From: Actinosynnema sp040640215
GTDB taxonomy: Bacteria; Actinomycetota; Actinomycetes; Mycobacteriales; Pseudonocardiaceae
NCBI RefSeq assembly: GCF_040640215.1
Contig: NZ_JBFABG010000022.1
Location: 7,081-71,080, forward strand
Length of the DNA stretch: 64,000 bases
Reading direction: 5' to 3'
Shown: positions 48,126-56,926 of the stretch, piece by piece
Layout of the letters: every line of letters begins with the position of its first letter
How positions within the stretch are numbered: position 1 is the stretch's first letter
Notes under the pieces: model-generated
Seen by the model: the letters and a program-made list of their open reading frames with translations, nothing else
What the model was told of the DNA's origin: nothing
Databases searched by the model: none
Made by a program: the position numbers and the translations under genes

Positions 48126-50078
48126 ATGTCTTCACAGCAGCCGAAACGCGGACGCAGACCCTCGCGCACCGTCCTGGCCGCCGCCGTCGTCGGCGCGGTC
48201 GTCGCGGGGACGCTCGGCCTGACCGGCCAGGCCGCGGCCGACACCTCGAACGTCAGCCGGGTCGTCCTCACCCCGACCGCGACGCCGTTCGACTCGCAGA
48301 GCTTCACCTGGCGCAGCACCGACGCGGCCGGCGGGACCGTCCAGCTCCGCCCGGCGGGCGGTGCGGCGGTGGACGTCGCGGCCACCGCCGTGGACACCAG
48401 CAACCTCGCCGGCGTCGACTACACCCACTACTCGGCCACCGCCACCGGCCTGACCGCCGACACCGCCTACGAGTACCGCGTCGGCACCGGCACCGAGTGG
48501 AGCCGCTGGCGTCCGTTCCGCTCCGCCGCCAAGGGCGCGAAGCCGTTCGAGTTCTTCTACTACGGCGACGCGCAGATCGGTCTGGACTCCACCTGGCCCG
48601 CCGTCGTCGCGGCGGCGAACGCCAAGTCGCCGAACGCGGCGGGCAGCGTCCACGCGGGCGACCTGATCGACAGCAGCACCCAGGTCCAGTGGACGAGCTG
48701 GTTCAACGGCATGGGCGAGAGCGCCGCCACGACGCAGGTGCTCGCCGCGCCCGGCAACCACGAGTACAGCGGTGATACCGCGCTGCGCAACTGGAAGATG
48801 AACTTCGAGTACCCGGCCAACCACCCGAACCTGACGACGATCGGCGCGCTGGCCGACCGCGCCAAGGGCGACACCGACGCCGCACGCCAGACCGCGGCCT
48901 ACTTCGCGCACTGGGACAACGTCGCCAAGGAGACGGTGTACTTCAGCGACTTCCAGGACGTCCGCTTCATCACGCTCAACGCCACCCAGAGCACCGGCTA
49001 CCTGCGCCCGGCGAACCTGCCGGCGTGCGCGGCCTCCTGCCCGGACGCCGCGTCGCTGTGGGTCGAGTTCCAGGCCGCGTGGCTGGACCACATCCTCGCC
49101 ACGAACCCGAACAAGTGGTCGGTGGTGACCTTCCACCAGCCGGTCTACAGCACCTCGACCGGCCGTGACGAGCCCATCCTCCGCGCCAACTGGGTCCCCG
49201 TGTTCGAGAAGCACAACATCGACCTGGTGCTGATGGGCCACGACCACACCTACGCCCGGGGCTTCAAGAACACCGACGCCACCGACACCCCCGGCCTGAC
49301 CAAGGGCCCGGTGTACGCGGTGAGCAACTCCGGTGCCAAGCACTACACGCTGGCCCCCGCCGACAACAACGTCTGGACCCAGAACGGCGCGACCCAGGTC
49401 CGCCGGGGCCAGGGCGTGACCACCTACCAGGTCGTCTCGGTGAACGGTGACACCGTCACCTACCGGTCCTACGTGGCCGAGAAGACGGCCAACTCGCCCG
49501 AGCCCGAGAAGGTCGGCGACCTGTACGACACCTTCACCATCACCAAGCGCGGCGGCGTCAAGCACGTCACGGAGGCCGGCGTCGAGCCGCCCGCGGCCGA
49601 TGGCGAGCAGCGCGTGAAGGTGACCGTGCCCGAGCGCGCGCCGGGCGAGCTGGTGTGGAGCATCGACGGCGGCAACGGCGTGGTCGACCTCGGTACCGCG
49701 GTGGAGTCCGGCGACCACTTCGCCGCCAAGGGTTCCCTCAACCCGGTGCGGGTCACCGACACCCGCCTCGACGCGCCGCAGTGGTCGCTGTCCGGTCAGG
49801 TCGGCGACTTCACCTCGGCCGGCAAGACCGTCGGCGGCAAGTACCTGGGCTGGTCGCCGTTCGTCGGCCAGAACGCCGGCGGCGCGGTCGCGGGCGCGCC
49901 CGTCGCCTCCGGCTTCGTGTCCGGCAGCGGTCTGTCCCAGTCGGCCACCCTGGGCAGCGCCCCGGTCGGCCACGCGGGCGGGTCGTCGGTCCTGCGGGCC
50001 AACCTCGACCTGCGGCTGCCGGTCACCGTGGCCGACGGCACCTACCGCACGACCCTCACCCTGACCGCACTGGGCTGA
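48126..50078 (+). CDS. Secreted purple-acid-phosphatase-like metallophosphoesterase
   Basis: 650 aa with an N-terminal signal (RRPSRTVLAAAVVGAVVAGTLG, then GQAAA). A fibronectin-like domain follows (about 40-135: DYTHYSATATGLTADTAYEYRVGTG). The calcineurin-like domain has the metal motifs in order: FYYGDAQIG, HAGDLIDS, APGNHEY, VTFHQPVYS and LMGHDHTYARG. The last 170 residues form a beta domain that resembles bacterial binding modules (VKVTVPERAPGELVWSIDGG...). Hydrolyses phosphate esters outside the cell; substrate unknown. GAAGGAG lies 10 bases upstream. A candidate PHO box suggests PhoP control. A DUF916-type gene follows within 65 bases. Confidence 0.88.
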   Translation: MSSQQPKRGRRPSRTVLAAAVVGAVVAGTLGLTGQAAADTSNVSRVVLTPTATPFDSQSFTWRSTDAAGGTVQLRPAGGAAVDVAATAVDTSNLAGVDYTHYSATATGLTADTAYEYRVGTGTEWSRWRPFRSAAKGAKPFEFFYYGDAQIGLDSTWPAVVAAANAKSPNAAGSVHAGDLIDSSTQVQWTSWFNGMGESAATTQVLAAPGNHEYSGDTALRNWKMNFEYPANHPNLTTIGALADRAKGDTDAARQTAAYFAHWDNVAKETVYFSDFQDVRFITLNATQSTGYLRPANLPACAASCPDAASLWVEFQAAWLDHILATNPNKWSVVTFHQPVYSTSTGRDEPILRANWVPVFEKHNIDLVLMGHDHTYARGFKNTDATDTPGLTKGPVYAVSNSGAKHYTLAPADNNVWTQNGATQVRRGQGVTTYQVVSVNGDTVTYRSYVAEKTANSPEPEKVGDLYDTFTITKRGGVKHVTEAGVEPPAADGEQRVKVTVPERAPGELVWSIDGGNGVVDLGTAVESGDHFAAKGSLNPVRVTDTRLDAPQWSLSGQVGDFTSAGKTVGGKYLGWSPFVGQNAGGAVAGAPVASGFVSGSGLSQSATLGSAPVGHAGGSSVLRANLDLRLPVTVADGTYRTTLTLTALG

Positions 50079-50143
50079 GCCACTCCCGGTGGGGCGGCGC
50101 ACCGCGCCGCCCCACCGTCCCGTTCGTCCCCCTGGAGATCCCG

Positions 50144-51175
50144 ATGCCCCGCCCGTTGCCCGTCCTCGTCACCGCCGTGCTCGCCTGGCTCTCGCTGGTC
50201 TGGGTCACGCCGCCCGGTGTCGCCCGCGCGCAGGAGCCGGTGACCTGGGGCGTGCGCCCGGCCGCCGGTGCCGACCACGGCGAGAACCGCCCCAACTACA
50301 GCTACGCGGCCGATCCCGGCGGCACCGTCCGCGACGCCGTGGCCATCGCCAACCACGGCGACCGGCCGATCACGCTGCTGGTCTACGCGGCCGACGGGTT
50401 CACCACGGAGAGCGGTCAGCTCGACCTGCGACCGCGCGGCGAGCGGGCGACGGGGCTGGGCGCGTGGGTGACACCGGAGCGGTCCCAGGTCGACGTGCCG
50501 GCCAAGACGACGGTCGAGGTCCCGTTCACCGTCGCGGTGCCCGCCGACATCGGCCCCGGCGACCACACGGGCGGCATCGTCACCTCGCTGGCCGTGCCCG
50601 AGCAGTCGGGCGGGGTGAGCGTGGACCGCAGGCTCGGCACGCGAATCCACCTGCGGGTCGGCGGCGAAGCCCGACCGGCCCTGGCGATCAGCGACCTGTC
50701 GATCGACTACGAGGGCACGGCCAACCCGGTCGGCCGGGGCTCGGCCACGGTCGCCTTCCGGGTCACCAACACCGGCAACCTCCGGATGAGCGCGGAGCAG
50801 TCGGTCTCCGTCGAGGGCCTGTTCGGGCTCGGCGGTGGTGCGCAGACGCTCACCGTGCCGGAACTGCTCCCCGGCGCGCACCTGGACTTCACCGTGCCGG
50901 TGGCCGACGTCGCGCCGCTCGTCCGGCTGGCCGCGTCGGTCCGGCTCACCCCCCGGGTCGAAGGTGTCGACACCGGGCCCCGGCCGGCCGACGTGACCGC
51001 CACCGCGAGCACGTGGGCCGTGCCGTGGACCGCGCTGGCCCTGCTCGTCGTCGCGGCGGGGCTGGTGGTGGCGTTCCGGCTGCGGGCCCGCAGGCGGGGC
51101 GCGGTCACCGAGCGGCGGATCGCCGAGGCGGTCGAGGACGCGCTCCGGGGCGACCGGGCCCCGGCGGGGAGCTGA
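50144..51175 (+). CDS. Exported DUF916/WxL-type cell-wall protein
   Basis: 343 aa. Signal peptide about 1-27 (VLVTAVLAWLSLVWVTPPGVARAQ), then WGVRPAAGADHGENRPNYSYAADPGGTVRDAVAIANHG, the opening of the DUF916 domain found in proteins that bind peptidoglycan with WxL proteins. A second Ig-like domain (LSIDYEGTANPVGRGSATVAFRVTNTGNLRM) follows. One TM helix (about 300-320) and a basic cytoplasmic tail end it. GGAG lies 9 bases upstream and the gene follows the phosphatase closely, whose C-terminal beta domain may be its partner. Confidence 0.8.
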   Translation: MPRPLPVLVTAVLAWLSLVWVTPPGVARAQEPVTWGVRPAAGADHGENRPNYSYAADPGGTVRDAVAIANHGDRPITLLVYAADGFTTESGQLDLRPRGERATGLGAWVTPERSQVDVPAKTTVEVPFTVAVPADIGPGDHTGGIVTSLAVPEQSGGVSVDRRLGTRIHLRVGGEARPALAISDLSIDYEGTANPVGRGSATVAFRVTNTGNLRMSAEQSVSVEGLFGLGGGAQTLTVPELLPGAHLDFTVPVADVAPLVRLAASVRLTPRVEGVDTGPRPADVTATASTWAVPWTALALLVVAAGLVVAFRLRARRRGAVTERRIAEAVEDALRGDRAPAGS

Positions 51176-51326
51176 CCGTCCCGCGCGGCCGATCCCGGGG
51201 GTGGGTCTCGGGGTGGGTCTCGGGGTTCGCACTTCCGACGACGTGCGCCCGTACCCCCGCCGGGGTAGGCGGGATTGCCGCTGCGGGGCGACGACTTCGC
51301 ACGGTCCTCCTCGTAGTTTTGTCGTC

Positions 51327-52535
51327 ATGAAACGATCTTCTGTGGTCGCGGTGGTCCTGTCCGTGGCGATCGGGGTCCCGGTGGGCACCGCCGGCGCGGC
51401 CACGGGTCCGGTGTCCGCCGAGTCGAAGTCGTCACCGCTGTCGCGCGAGTTGCAGCGCGAAGCGGATGCGGTGCTGCCCAAGGGTGTTCCCGGCGTGCTG
51501 GTGGAGCTGGACACGGCCCGGGGCGACGTGGAGGTGCGCAGCGGCGTCGGTGACAAGAAGGCGAAGACGCCGATCCCGTGGAACGCCAGGTTCCGGATCG
51601 GCAGTTTCACCAAGACGTTCGTGGCGGCGACGGTCCTGCACCTGGTCGGCGAGGGGAAGCTGTCCCTCGACGACACGGTGGACCGCCGGCTTCCCGGTGT
51701 GGTGTCGGGCAACGGCAACGACGGCCGCGCGATCACCATCCGGCACCTGCTCCAGCACACGAGCGGACTGCACAACTACACGATGGACCTCCCGGTCCTG
51801 TCGGGGGAGAAGGGGTGGCTCGCCCACCGGTTCACCACGGTCACCGCGACCGACGCGGTGCGGCTGGCGACGGCCGCGCCCCCGGACTTCGCGCCCGGCA
51901 CGGGCTGGCGCTACTCCAACACCGGGTACGTGCTCGCCGGGATGGTCATCGAGAAGGTGACCGGCCGGACCTGGCAGGAGGAGGTGGATCGGCGCATCAC
52001 CCGCCCGCTCGGCCTGCGCCACACGTCCTCGCCGGGTGCCTCGCCGTTCCTGCCCCACCCGCACTCCAGGGCCTACGAGCGGTTCCCCGCCCGCATGGAC
52101 CCGCAGAACCCGCAGTGGAGCGCCGAGCACGACGTGACGCTCCAGAACACGACGTGGGCCGGCGCGGCCGGGGAGATGATCAGCACGACGGAGGACGCGA
52201 ACACGTTCCTCCAGGCCCTCTTCGGCGGTCGGGTGCTCAAGCCCGCCCAGCTCGCGGAGATGAAGCGGACCGTCCCTGTCCCGCCGGACTTCGGCTTCAA
52301 GGACATCCGCTACGGCCTGGGCATCATGCACCAGGGCAACGCGTGCGGCGGTGCGTGGTCGCACGGTGGTGACGTCGTCGGCTACATGACGCGCAACGCC
52401 GTGACCGACGACGGCAGGCGCAGCGTCGTGGTGTCGATCAACTCCGACAGTCCGGCGGTGGACGAGGGCTCCCCGATGCAGACCACGGACATCGCCGCGG
52501 ACCTGGTCGAACGGGCCATCTGCGGCGTCAAGTGA
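51327..52535 (+). CDS. Secreted serine hydrolase of the beta-lactamase/DD-carboxypeptidase fold
   Basis: 402 aa. Signal peptide about 1-25 (VVAVVLSVAIGVPVGTAGAA). Active-site motifs of class C/DD-peptidase type: SFTK (Ser of SxxK, about 91), YSN in GWRYSNTGYVLAGMVIEKV (about 196) and the HGG box in GAWSHGGDVVGYMT (about 346). HLLQHTSGL is the usual serine-hydrolase segment. Acts on cell-wall peptides or beta-lactams outside the cell; which is not decidable. TAGTTT at 51313-51318, 8 bases before the ATG, hints at a leaderless transcript. Confidence 0.88.
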   Translation: MKRSSVVAVVLSVAIGVPVGTAGAATGPVSAESKSSPLSRELQREADAVLPKGVPGVLVELDTARGDVEVRSGVGDKKAKTPIPWNARFRIGSFTKTFVAATVLHLVGEGKLSLDDTVDRRLPGVVSGNGNDGRAITIRHLLQHTSGLHNYTMDLPVLSGEKGWLAHRFTTVTATDAVRLATAAPPDFAPGTGWRYSNTGYVLAGMVIEKVTGRTWQEEVDRRITRPLGLRHTSSPGASPFLPHPHSRAYERFPARMDPQNPQWSAEHDVTLQNTTWAGAAGEMISTTEDANTFLQALFGGRVLKPAQLAEMKRTVPVPPDFGFKDIRYGLGIMHQGNACGGAWSHGGDVVGYMTRNAVTDDGRRSVVVSINSDSPAVDEGSPMQTTDIAADLVERAICGVK

Positions 52536-52820
52536 GCGGTGGGCTGCGCGCTCAGGGGTCCCGACAGGCCACTTCGCGATCACGGCCCGCGACAGGACCT
52601 GTGGCGGGCTCGGCGTGAAACGGCGCTGCCGCCCGGCACCGACGTCCACCCCGGACACCGGCGGCTGGATTTCGGTTGGCAGCCAAGGGATCTGCGCACC
52701 CCTGGCGGCATGGAGCCGGGTCCCGAAAGGTCGGGAAGTCGGAATGTCCGGGGAGAAGTGGTGTTCCGCAACCGTTTTCGGGGTAACCGGGTGCGGACAC
52801 CCCGGACGTGGGAGGACGAG

Positions 52821-53249
52821 ATGGAACCGTTTGCCTTCACCCCTTGGGCGTGGCGCGACCCGGCCTGGCTGATCGGCCGCGACACCGCGTTCGACCGGGC
52901 CCGCGAGAGCGCGGGCGACGGCGAGAGCCGGGACACCGACCTCGTCGGCTACCACGTCGAGGCCACCGACGGCGGGATCGGCAAGGTGGACGGGGACAAC
53001 GGCAGGACCCCGGACGGCTGCCTGCTGATCGACACCGGCCCGTGGATCTTCGGCCGCACCGTCGTGCTGCCCGTCGGCATCGTGCGCCACGTCGACCACG
53101 ACGAGCGCACGATCCACGTCGACCGCACCAAGGACCAGATCAAGGCCGCGCCGGAGTACGACCCGGACTCGTTCGACAGCGACGAGTTCCGCCACCGCAC
53201 CGACGCCTACTACGCGGAGAGCTACCGACTCCTCCCGCCGATGTTGTAA
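52821..53249 (+). CDS. PRC-barrel domain protein
   Basis: 142 aa. After an aromatic N-terminus (FAFTPWAWRDPAWL), residues about 45-110 form a PRC barrel: LVGYHVEATDGGIGKVDG, LLIDTGPWIFGRTVVLPVGIVRHVDHDERTIHVD, then RTKDQIKAAPEYDPD. The acidic C-terminus ends YYAESYRLLP. PRC barrels occur in photosynthetic reaction centre H subunits and RimM; free forms in actinomycetes are stress-associated, function unknown. The ATG follows GGGAGGACGAG. Confidence 0.87.
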   Translation: MEPFAFTPWAWRDPAWLIGRDTAFDRARESAGDGESRDTDLVGYHVEATDGGIGKVDGDNGRTPDGCLLIDTGPWIFGRTVVLPVGIVRHVDHDERTIHVDRTKDQIKAAPEYDPDSFDSDEFRHRTDAYYAESYRLLPPML

Positions 53250-53305
53250 CCGGGTGTGGACGGCGGCGGGTCGGGTACCCGGAGGGCTGGATCGGGAGGT
53301 TTGCC

Positions 53306-53635
53306 ATGCCACGCGGATCGAACGCCAAACGTGAACGTCAGTACGAGCACATCAAGGACTCGGTGGAGAAGCGCGGCGAGTCCCCGAAGAAGGCCGAGGA
53401 GATCGCCGCCCGGACGGTCAACAAGAACCGGGCCCGAGCGGGCGAGTCCAAGACGGCCAGCCGGTCGTCGATAAAGGACATCTCCTCGCAGCGCCGGGGC
53501 GGTCTGCGGTCGGGCAACCGCCAGGGACCGCAGGGACCGACCCGGGACCAGCTCTACAACGAGGCCAGGCAGCGCAACATCAAGGGCCGCTCGAAGATGA
53601 CCAAGAAGGAACTCGCTTCCGCCCTCGGTCACTAG
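53306..53635 (+). CDS. Small basic protein with C-terminal Rho-N-like motif
   Basis: 109 aa, highly charged, no hydrophobic segment. The N-terminal part (RGSNAKRERQYEHIKDSVEKRGESPKKAEEIAARTVNKNRARAG) matches a small protein family annotated as plasmid-stabilisation-like. The C-terminal RDQLYNEARQRNIKGRSKMTKKELASAL has the L-x-E-x-A-x-x-x-x-I...S-x-M-x-K-x-E-L pattern of Rho-N/SAP-like helices that bind nucleic acid. A strong GGGAGG precedes the ATG, 56 bases after the PRC-barrel stop; probably co-transcribed. Confidence 0.8.
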   Translation: MPRGSNAKRERQYEHIKDSVEKRGESPKKAEEIAARTVNKNRARAGESKTASRSSIKDISSQRRGGLRSGNRQGPQGPTRDQLYNEARQRNIKGRSKMTKKELASALGH

Positions 53636-53677
53636 GGCGCGGCGAGCGCCCGGCCTCGACCCCTTCGACGAGTGCGG

Positions 53678-55084
53678 TCAGGCCCGCTCGGCGACCAACG
53701 GCCTGCGCACGGGGCCCAGGACGCCGAAGCGGGCCTCCAGCACGCGCGCGGCGGCCAGGCAGACGTCCTCGCGGTTATGTGGCCCGATGACCTGCACGCC
53801 CAGCGGCTGGCCCGCGTCGACCCCGGTCGGCACGGCCACCGCCGGCACGCCGACGCAGGTGGACGCGGTGCACAGGCGCATGCCGAACATCACCCGCAGA
53901 CCCTGGTCGCGGTCGAACGGGTCGGCGTCGAACGGCCGCCAGGTGTAGACCGGGCCGAGGATCGTCGGGTAGCGCTCGGCGAAGGCCGCCCACTCGCGCA
54001 TCACGCCGAACCGGGTGGCGGTCGCGTCCAGGTAGTCGTCCAAGGTCGGTGCCGGGCGCTGCGCCAGGGACAGCTCCATGTGCCGGGCCGACTCGTCGGT
54101 GAGCAGCCGCCGGATCGACGACCAGCGGCGACCGAACTCCGCGCTGATCAGCGTGCCGTACGCGGTGAGCGCATCGGCCACGCGCGGCGGTTCGGCCTCC
54201 TCCACCTCGTAACCCGCCTCGGCCAACGCCACGGCGGCCTTCTCGACCTCGGCCCGGATCACCGGGTCGACGCCGAGGCCGGCGGGGTCCGCGCACACGG
54301 CCACCCGGCGGGGCAGCTCCGGCAGCGACGTCGCGTCCGGGATGGCGCGCGGGTCCGCCGGGTCGCTGCCCGCGAGCACGGCGAAAGCCGCCGCCAGGTC
54401 GTCCACGCCCCGGGCGATCGGGGCGTCGGTCGGGAACAACTGGGACGCCAACGTCGGGTCCGTCCCGCCGATCCGGTGGTCCATGGCGACCCGGCCGTAA
54501 CCGGGCTTGAGCCCCGCGAGCCCGCAGAACAGGGCGGGCAGCCGGATCGAGCCGCCCGAGTCGTTGCCCAGGCCGAGCGCCGCCATGCCCGACGCCACCG
54601 CCGCCGCGTCGCCCCCGCTGGTGCCGCCCGGCGTCCGGATGGCACCGTGCGGGTTGAGCGTCTCCCCGAAGAGCTGACTGACCGTGACGTTGCCGGCCAA
54701 GGTCAGGTCGGGCATGTTGCTGTGCCCCACGGGAACGGCCCCGGCGGCGCGCAGCCGGCGCACGGGCGGCGCGTCGGTCCGCGCGACGGCGTTCGCGAAG
54801 TGCGGCACGCCGTGCGTGGTGGGGTGGCCGGCGACGTCGATGTTCTCCTTGACCGTCACGGGCACGCCCGCGAGCGGGCCGGGGTCGCGGCCCTCGCGGA
54901 CCAGCCGGTCGACCCGTGCCGCAGCCTCGCCCGCCTCGTCGAACAGCGCGGTGACCGCGTTCACGGTCGGGTTGACCTCGGCGATGCGCGCCAGGTGGGC
55001 CTCCAGCACCGCGCGGGCCGACACGTCCCCCTCTCGCACGGCGCGGGCGATCGTCGTCGCCGACCACGTCCAGATCTCGTCCAT
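53678..55084 (-). CDS. Amidase signature family hydrolase
   Basis: 468 aa. The Ser-Ser-Lys triad is complete: Lys in VPVTVKENIDVAG, cis-Ser in TPGGTSGGDAAAVA, and the nucleophile in GNDSGGSIRLPALFCG. The remaining layout (GLKPGYGRVAMD, DAPIARGVDDLAAAF, PAVAVPTG, PLGVQVIGP) fits amidases that hydrolyse amide bonds of small molecules, GatA-like but without GatB/GatC neighbours. The ATG at 55084 lies 8 bases beyond a TATGTT box, favouring a leaderless start; an ATG at 55096 is inside the operator. Divergent from, and probably repressed by, the TetR protein. Confidence 0.87.
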   Translation of the reverse strand: MDEIWTWSATTIARAVREGDVSARAVLEAHLARIAEVNPTVNAVTALFDEAGEAAARVDRLVREGRDPGPLAGVPVTVKENIDVAGHPTTHGVPHFANAVARTDAPPVRRLRAAGAVPVGHSNMPDLTLAGNVTVSQLFGETLNPHGAIRTPGGTSGGDAAAVASGMAALGLGNDSGGSIRLPALFCGLAGLKPGYGRVAMDHRIGGTDPTLASQLFPTDAPIARGVDDLAAAFAVLAGSDPADPRAIPDATSLPELPRRVAVCADPAGLGVDPVIRAEVEKAAVALAEAGYEVEEAEPPRVADALTAYGTLISAEFGRRWSSIRRLLTDESARHMELSLAQRPAPTLDDYLDATATRFGVMREWAAFAERYPTILGPVYTWRPFDADPFDRDQGLRVMFGMRLCTASTCVGVPAVAVPTGVDAGQPLGVQVIGPHNREDVCLAAARVLEARFGVLGPVRRPLVAERA

Positions 55085-55094
55085 GGCAGTTAAC

Positions 55095-55132
55095 ATACAG
55101 ACCTGTATCTGAATGCGCTCCAGTATATTCAG
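55095..55132. promoter_or_regulatory. Operator region between amidase and TetR genes
   Basis: ATACAG-AC-CTGTAT (55095-55108) is a perfect palindrome and overlaps the amidase -10 (TATGTT, minus strand). A second inverted repeat CTGAAT / ATTCAG (55109-55132) spans the TetR -10-like TATATT (55124-55129), which lies 6 bases before the TetR GTG. Confidence 0.65.
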
Positions 55133-55135
55133 GCC

Positions 55136-55816
55136 GTGGCCCGCCTCACCCGCGCCGAGAACCGCGCGCTGACCAAGGAACGCCTGCTGGACGCCGCCGC
55201 CGGCCTGTTCGCCGAGCGCGGCGTCAACGGCACGTCGCTGGAGCAGATCGCCGAGCGCGCCGGCTACACCCGGGGCGCGATCTACAGCAACTTCCCGGAC
55301 AAGAACGCGATCGCGCACGAGCTGCTCCTGCGGCGGACCCACCGCGAGGCCGAGGAGGTGCGCGCCCTCGGCGGCGACTTCGACGCCCTGCGCCGCTGGA
55401 ACCGCGACCGCGCCGAACACCTGCCGGCCTGGATGGCACTGCGGCTCGAACTCGTCCTGCACGCGCTGCGCGACCCCGGCAGCAGGCCGCCGCTGGCCGA
55501 GCGGGAGACCTTCGCCCGTTCCACCATCGCCGAGGGCCTCGCCGCCGGCGGCACGGCCGACGCGGACTTCCTCGCCCTGATCATCCACGCCCTCGAAGAC
55601 GGCCTGCTGATCCAGCACCTGCTCAACCCCGACGCCGTCCCGGCCGACATCGTCGTGGACGCCGTCGAGCACCTCCTCGGCCGTCGGCGCGCGACGGGGG
55701 TCCGGGAGACGGCGACACCGACCAGGCACAGCACGCCGCCCAGCACGGCCACCACGCCGGGCACCTCGTCCGGCAGCAGCCACAACAGCAGCACCACGAT
55801 CGCGGGCACGGAGTAG
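55136..55816 (+). CDS. TetR-family repressor with read-through C-terminal tail
   Basis: 226 aa from GTG 55136 (ARLTRAENRALTKERLLDAAAGLFAERGVNGTSLEQIAERAGYTRGAIYSNFPDK), a textbook TetR helix-turn-helix in residues 10-55. Ligand-binding helices end near VEHLLGRRR (about residue 185), the usual TetR length. The last 40 residues (TATPTRHSTPPSTATTPGTSSGSS) are low-complexity and antisense to an EamA transporter remnant, so the original stop was probably lost when the neighbouring DNA was rearranged. It should control itself and the divergent amidase. Confidence 0.82.
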   Translation: MARLTRAENRALTKERLLDAAAGLFAERGVNGTSLEQIAERAGYTRGAIYSNFPDKNAIAHELLLRRTHREAEEVRALGGDFDALRRWNRDRAEHLPAWMALRLELVLHALRDPGSRPPLAERETFARSTIAEGLAAGGTADADFLALIIHALEDGLLIQHLLNPDAVPADIVVDAVEHLLGRRRATGVRETATPTRHSTPPSTATTPGTSSGSSHNSSTTIAGTE

Positions 55817-56290
55817 GTGGTCGCCCCGAGCCTGCCCGTCGTGGTGCGGGACAACGCGTGCGCCCAGGTGTAGAACGCCAGCGCGGTGGGCAGCAAACCC
55901 AGGTACACCAAGGAGACCGTCGCCGACGCGGGTGCGCTCGCGACGTCGGCGAGCGGGCACAGCAGCACCCCCGACGTGCTCGACGTCCCGTGATCGCCGA
56001 ACAGCCCGACCACCGCCGTGCCCGCGAACGCGATCGCCGGCTCCGCGACGAGCCGGACCGGCGGGCCCTCCTTCAGCACCACACCCGCGAGGATCGCCGC
56101 CGGCACCGGCCCGACGCCGACGAACAGCCGGCCGATCGCCGATGGTCCCCGGGAGGCTGGCGCGCGAACCTCGCGTCGGCGCAGCTTGCCGCTGGGCGTG
56201 CGGGGCAGCGCGGTCACGAGGACCACGTCCTCCGGGGCCTCGTACCAGGTCAGCTTCTCCCGCGCGGTGGCGAGGAGTTCACCGCCCACC
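55681..56290 (-). pseudogene. Remnant of an AMP-ligase C-terminus fused to a truncated EamA transporter
   Basis: One minus-strand frame runs through both pieces. Bases 56289-56164 encode ATAREKLTWYEAPEDVVLVTALPRTPSGKLRRREVR, the C-terminal domain of an acyl-CoA synthetase/AMP-ligase with its PTPSGK lysine, but nothing of the N-terminal domain. Bases 56145-55681 encode parts of an EamA drug/metabolite transporter (YLGLLPTALAFYTWAHALSR, GATTYSVPAIVVLLLWLL) missing its first half and some internal sequence. No start codon fits. Reads as deletion-fused gene debris. Confidence 0.7.
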
Positions 56291-56926
56291 CGGTCCGACC
56301 CCGGGGAAATCGGGCGGGTCGTCCTGCTCGGTCGGATCGTCGGTCGGAGTGGCGGACCGCAGCCTGTTGCGCGCCAAGGGAAGCGCGCCGAGGCGTAAGC
56401 CCTGGGAAGGCGGATGGCCGAGGTGGCGAGAGCTGAATGCCCTACGGGGAAGGAGATCCGGAGCACCCGTGCGCGTGCGGCCGGAGAAGCCGGACGGGGT
56501 GGTCGACGGACTGGTCGACAGGGCGGTCGACGGGGTGTCGAGCCAGGTCCCCCCGGGCTCGCGGCGGTGCCGACCCGTCCTCGAACGCCAAGAATCCCGC
56601 TGATCGGGCGGGAGCCCGATCAGCGGGATTCGGTCTGGCTCACGGCCTTTCCCGATACCTCCGGGACACCGAACGCCGGGTTGAGCCGGCGGTGCGGTGC
56701 CCGGAGAGTCGGACGGATCGACCGGTGTGGAGCAGCGGGCGGACTGTTGGGCTGGGGGGTCTCGATCCCACCCCCCGGAGCGGCAGGATCGGGGTACCCG
56801 ATGCCGCCTCCGCGAATCGGGAGCCCGGTGTTGAGGCCGGGCTCCCCTTGCCTGTGGTGTCCGCTTGAACCGACACCCCTCGGCCGACCGTCCCTACCGG
56901 ACGGGATCGGACGCGCTGAACGAAGT
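56291..56926. other. Gene-free interval with short repeats and a terminator
   Basis: No frame keeps codon bias. A 12-base unit GGTCGACNGGNN is repeated three times around 56502-56540. A strong hairpin follows at 56593-56630. The stretch near 56410-56480 looked slightly tRNA-like but has no T-arm. Confidence 0.5.
56593..56630. terminator. Strong terminator hairpin
   Basis: A perfect 17-base stem, AATCCCGCTGATCGGGC and its complement, with a GGGA loop. No intact plus-strand gene ends nearby, so it may be left over from the lost gene or serve the minus-strand gene from 57418. Confidence 0.85.

Noticed and set aside
54259..54645. 128-codon minus-strand frame within the amidase gene
   Set aside because: Out-of-frame shadow of the amidase, which has a complete catalytic triad.
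56410..56480. tRNA-like sequence (GGATGGCCGAGGTGGCGAGAG)
   Set aside because: Only the D-arm region resembles a tRNA; no anticodon stem or GGTTCGAATCC-type T-arm follows.
56502..56540. Short GGTCGAC repeats as a possible CRISPR or origin
   Set aside because: Only three 12-base units without spacers; no cas genes, DnaA boxes or partition genes nearby.
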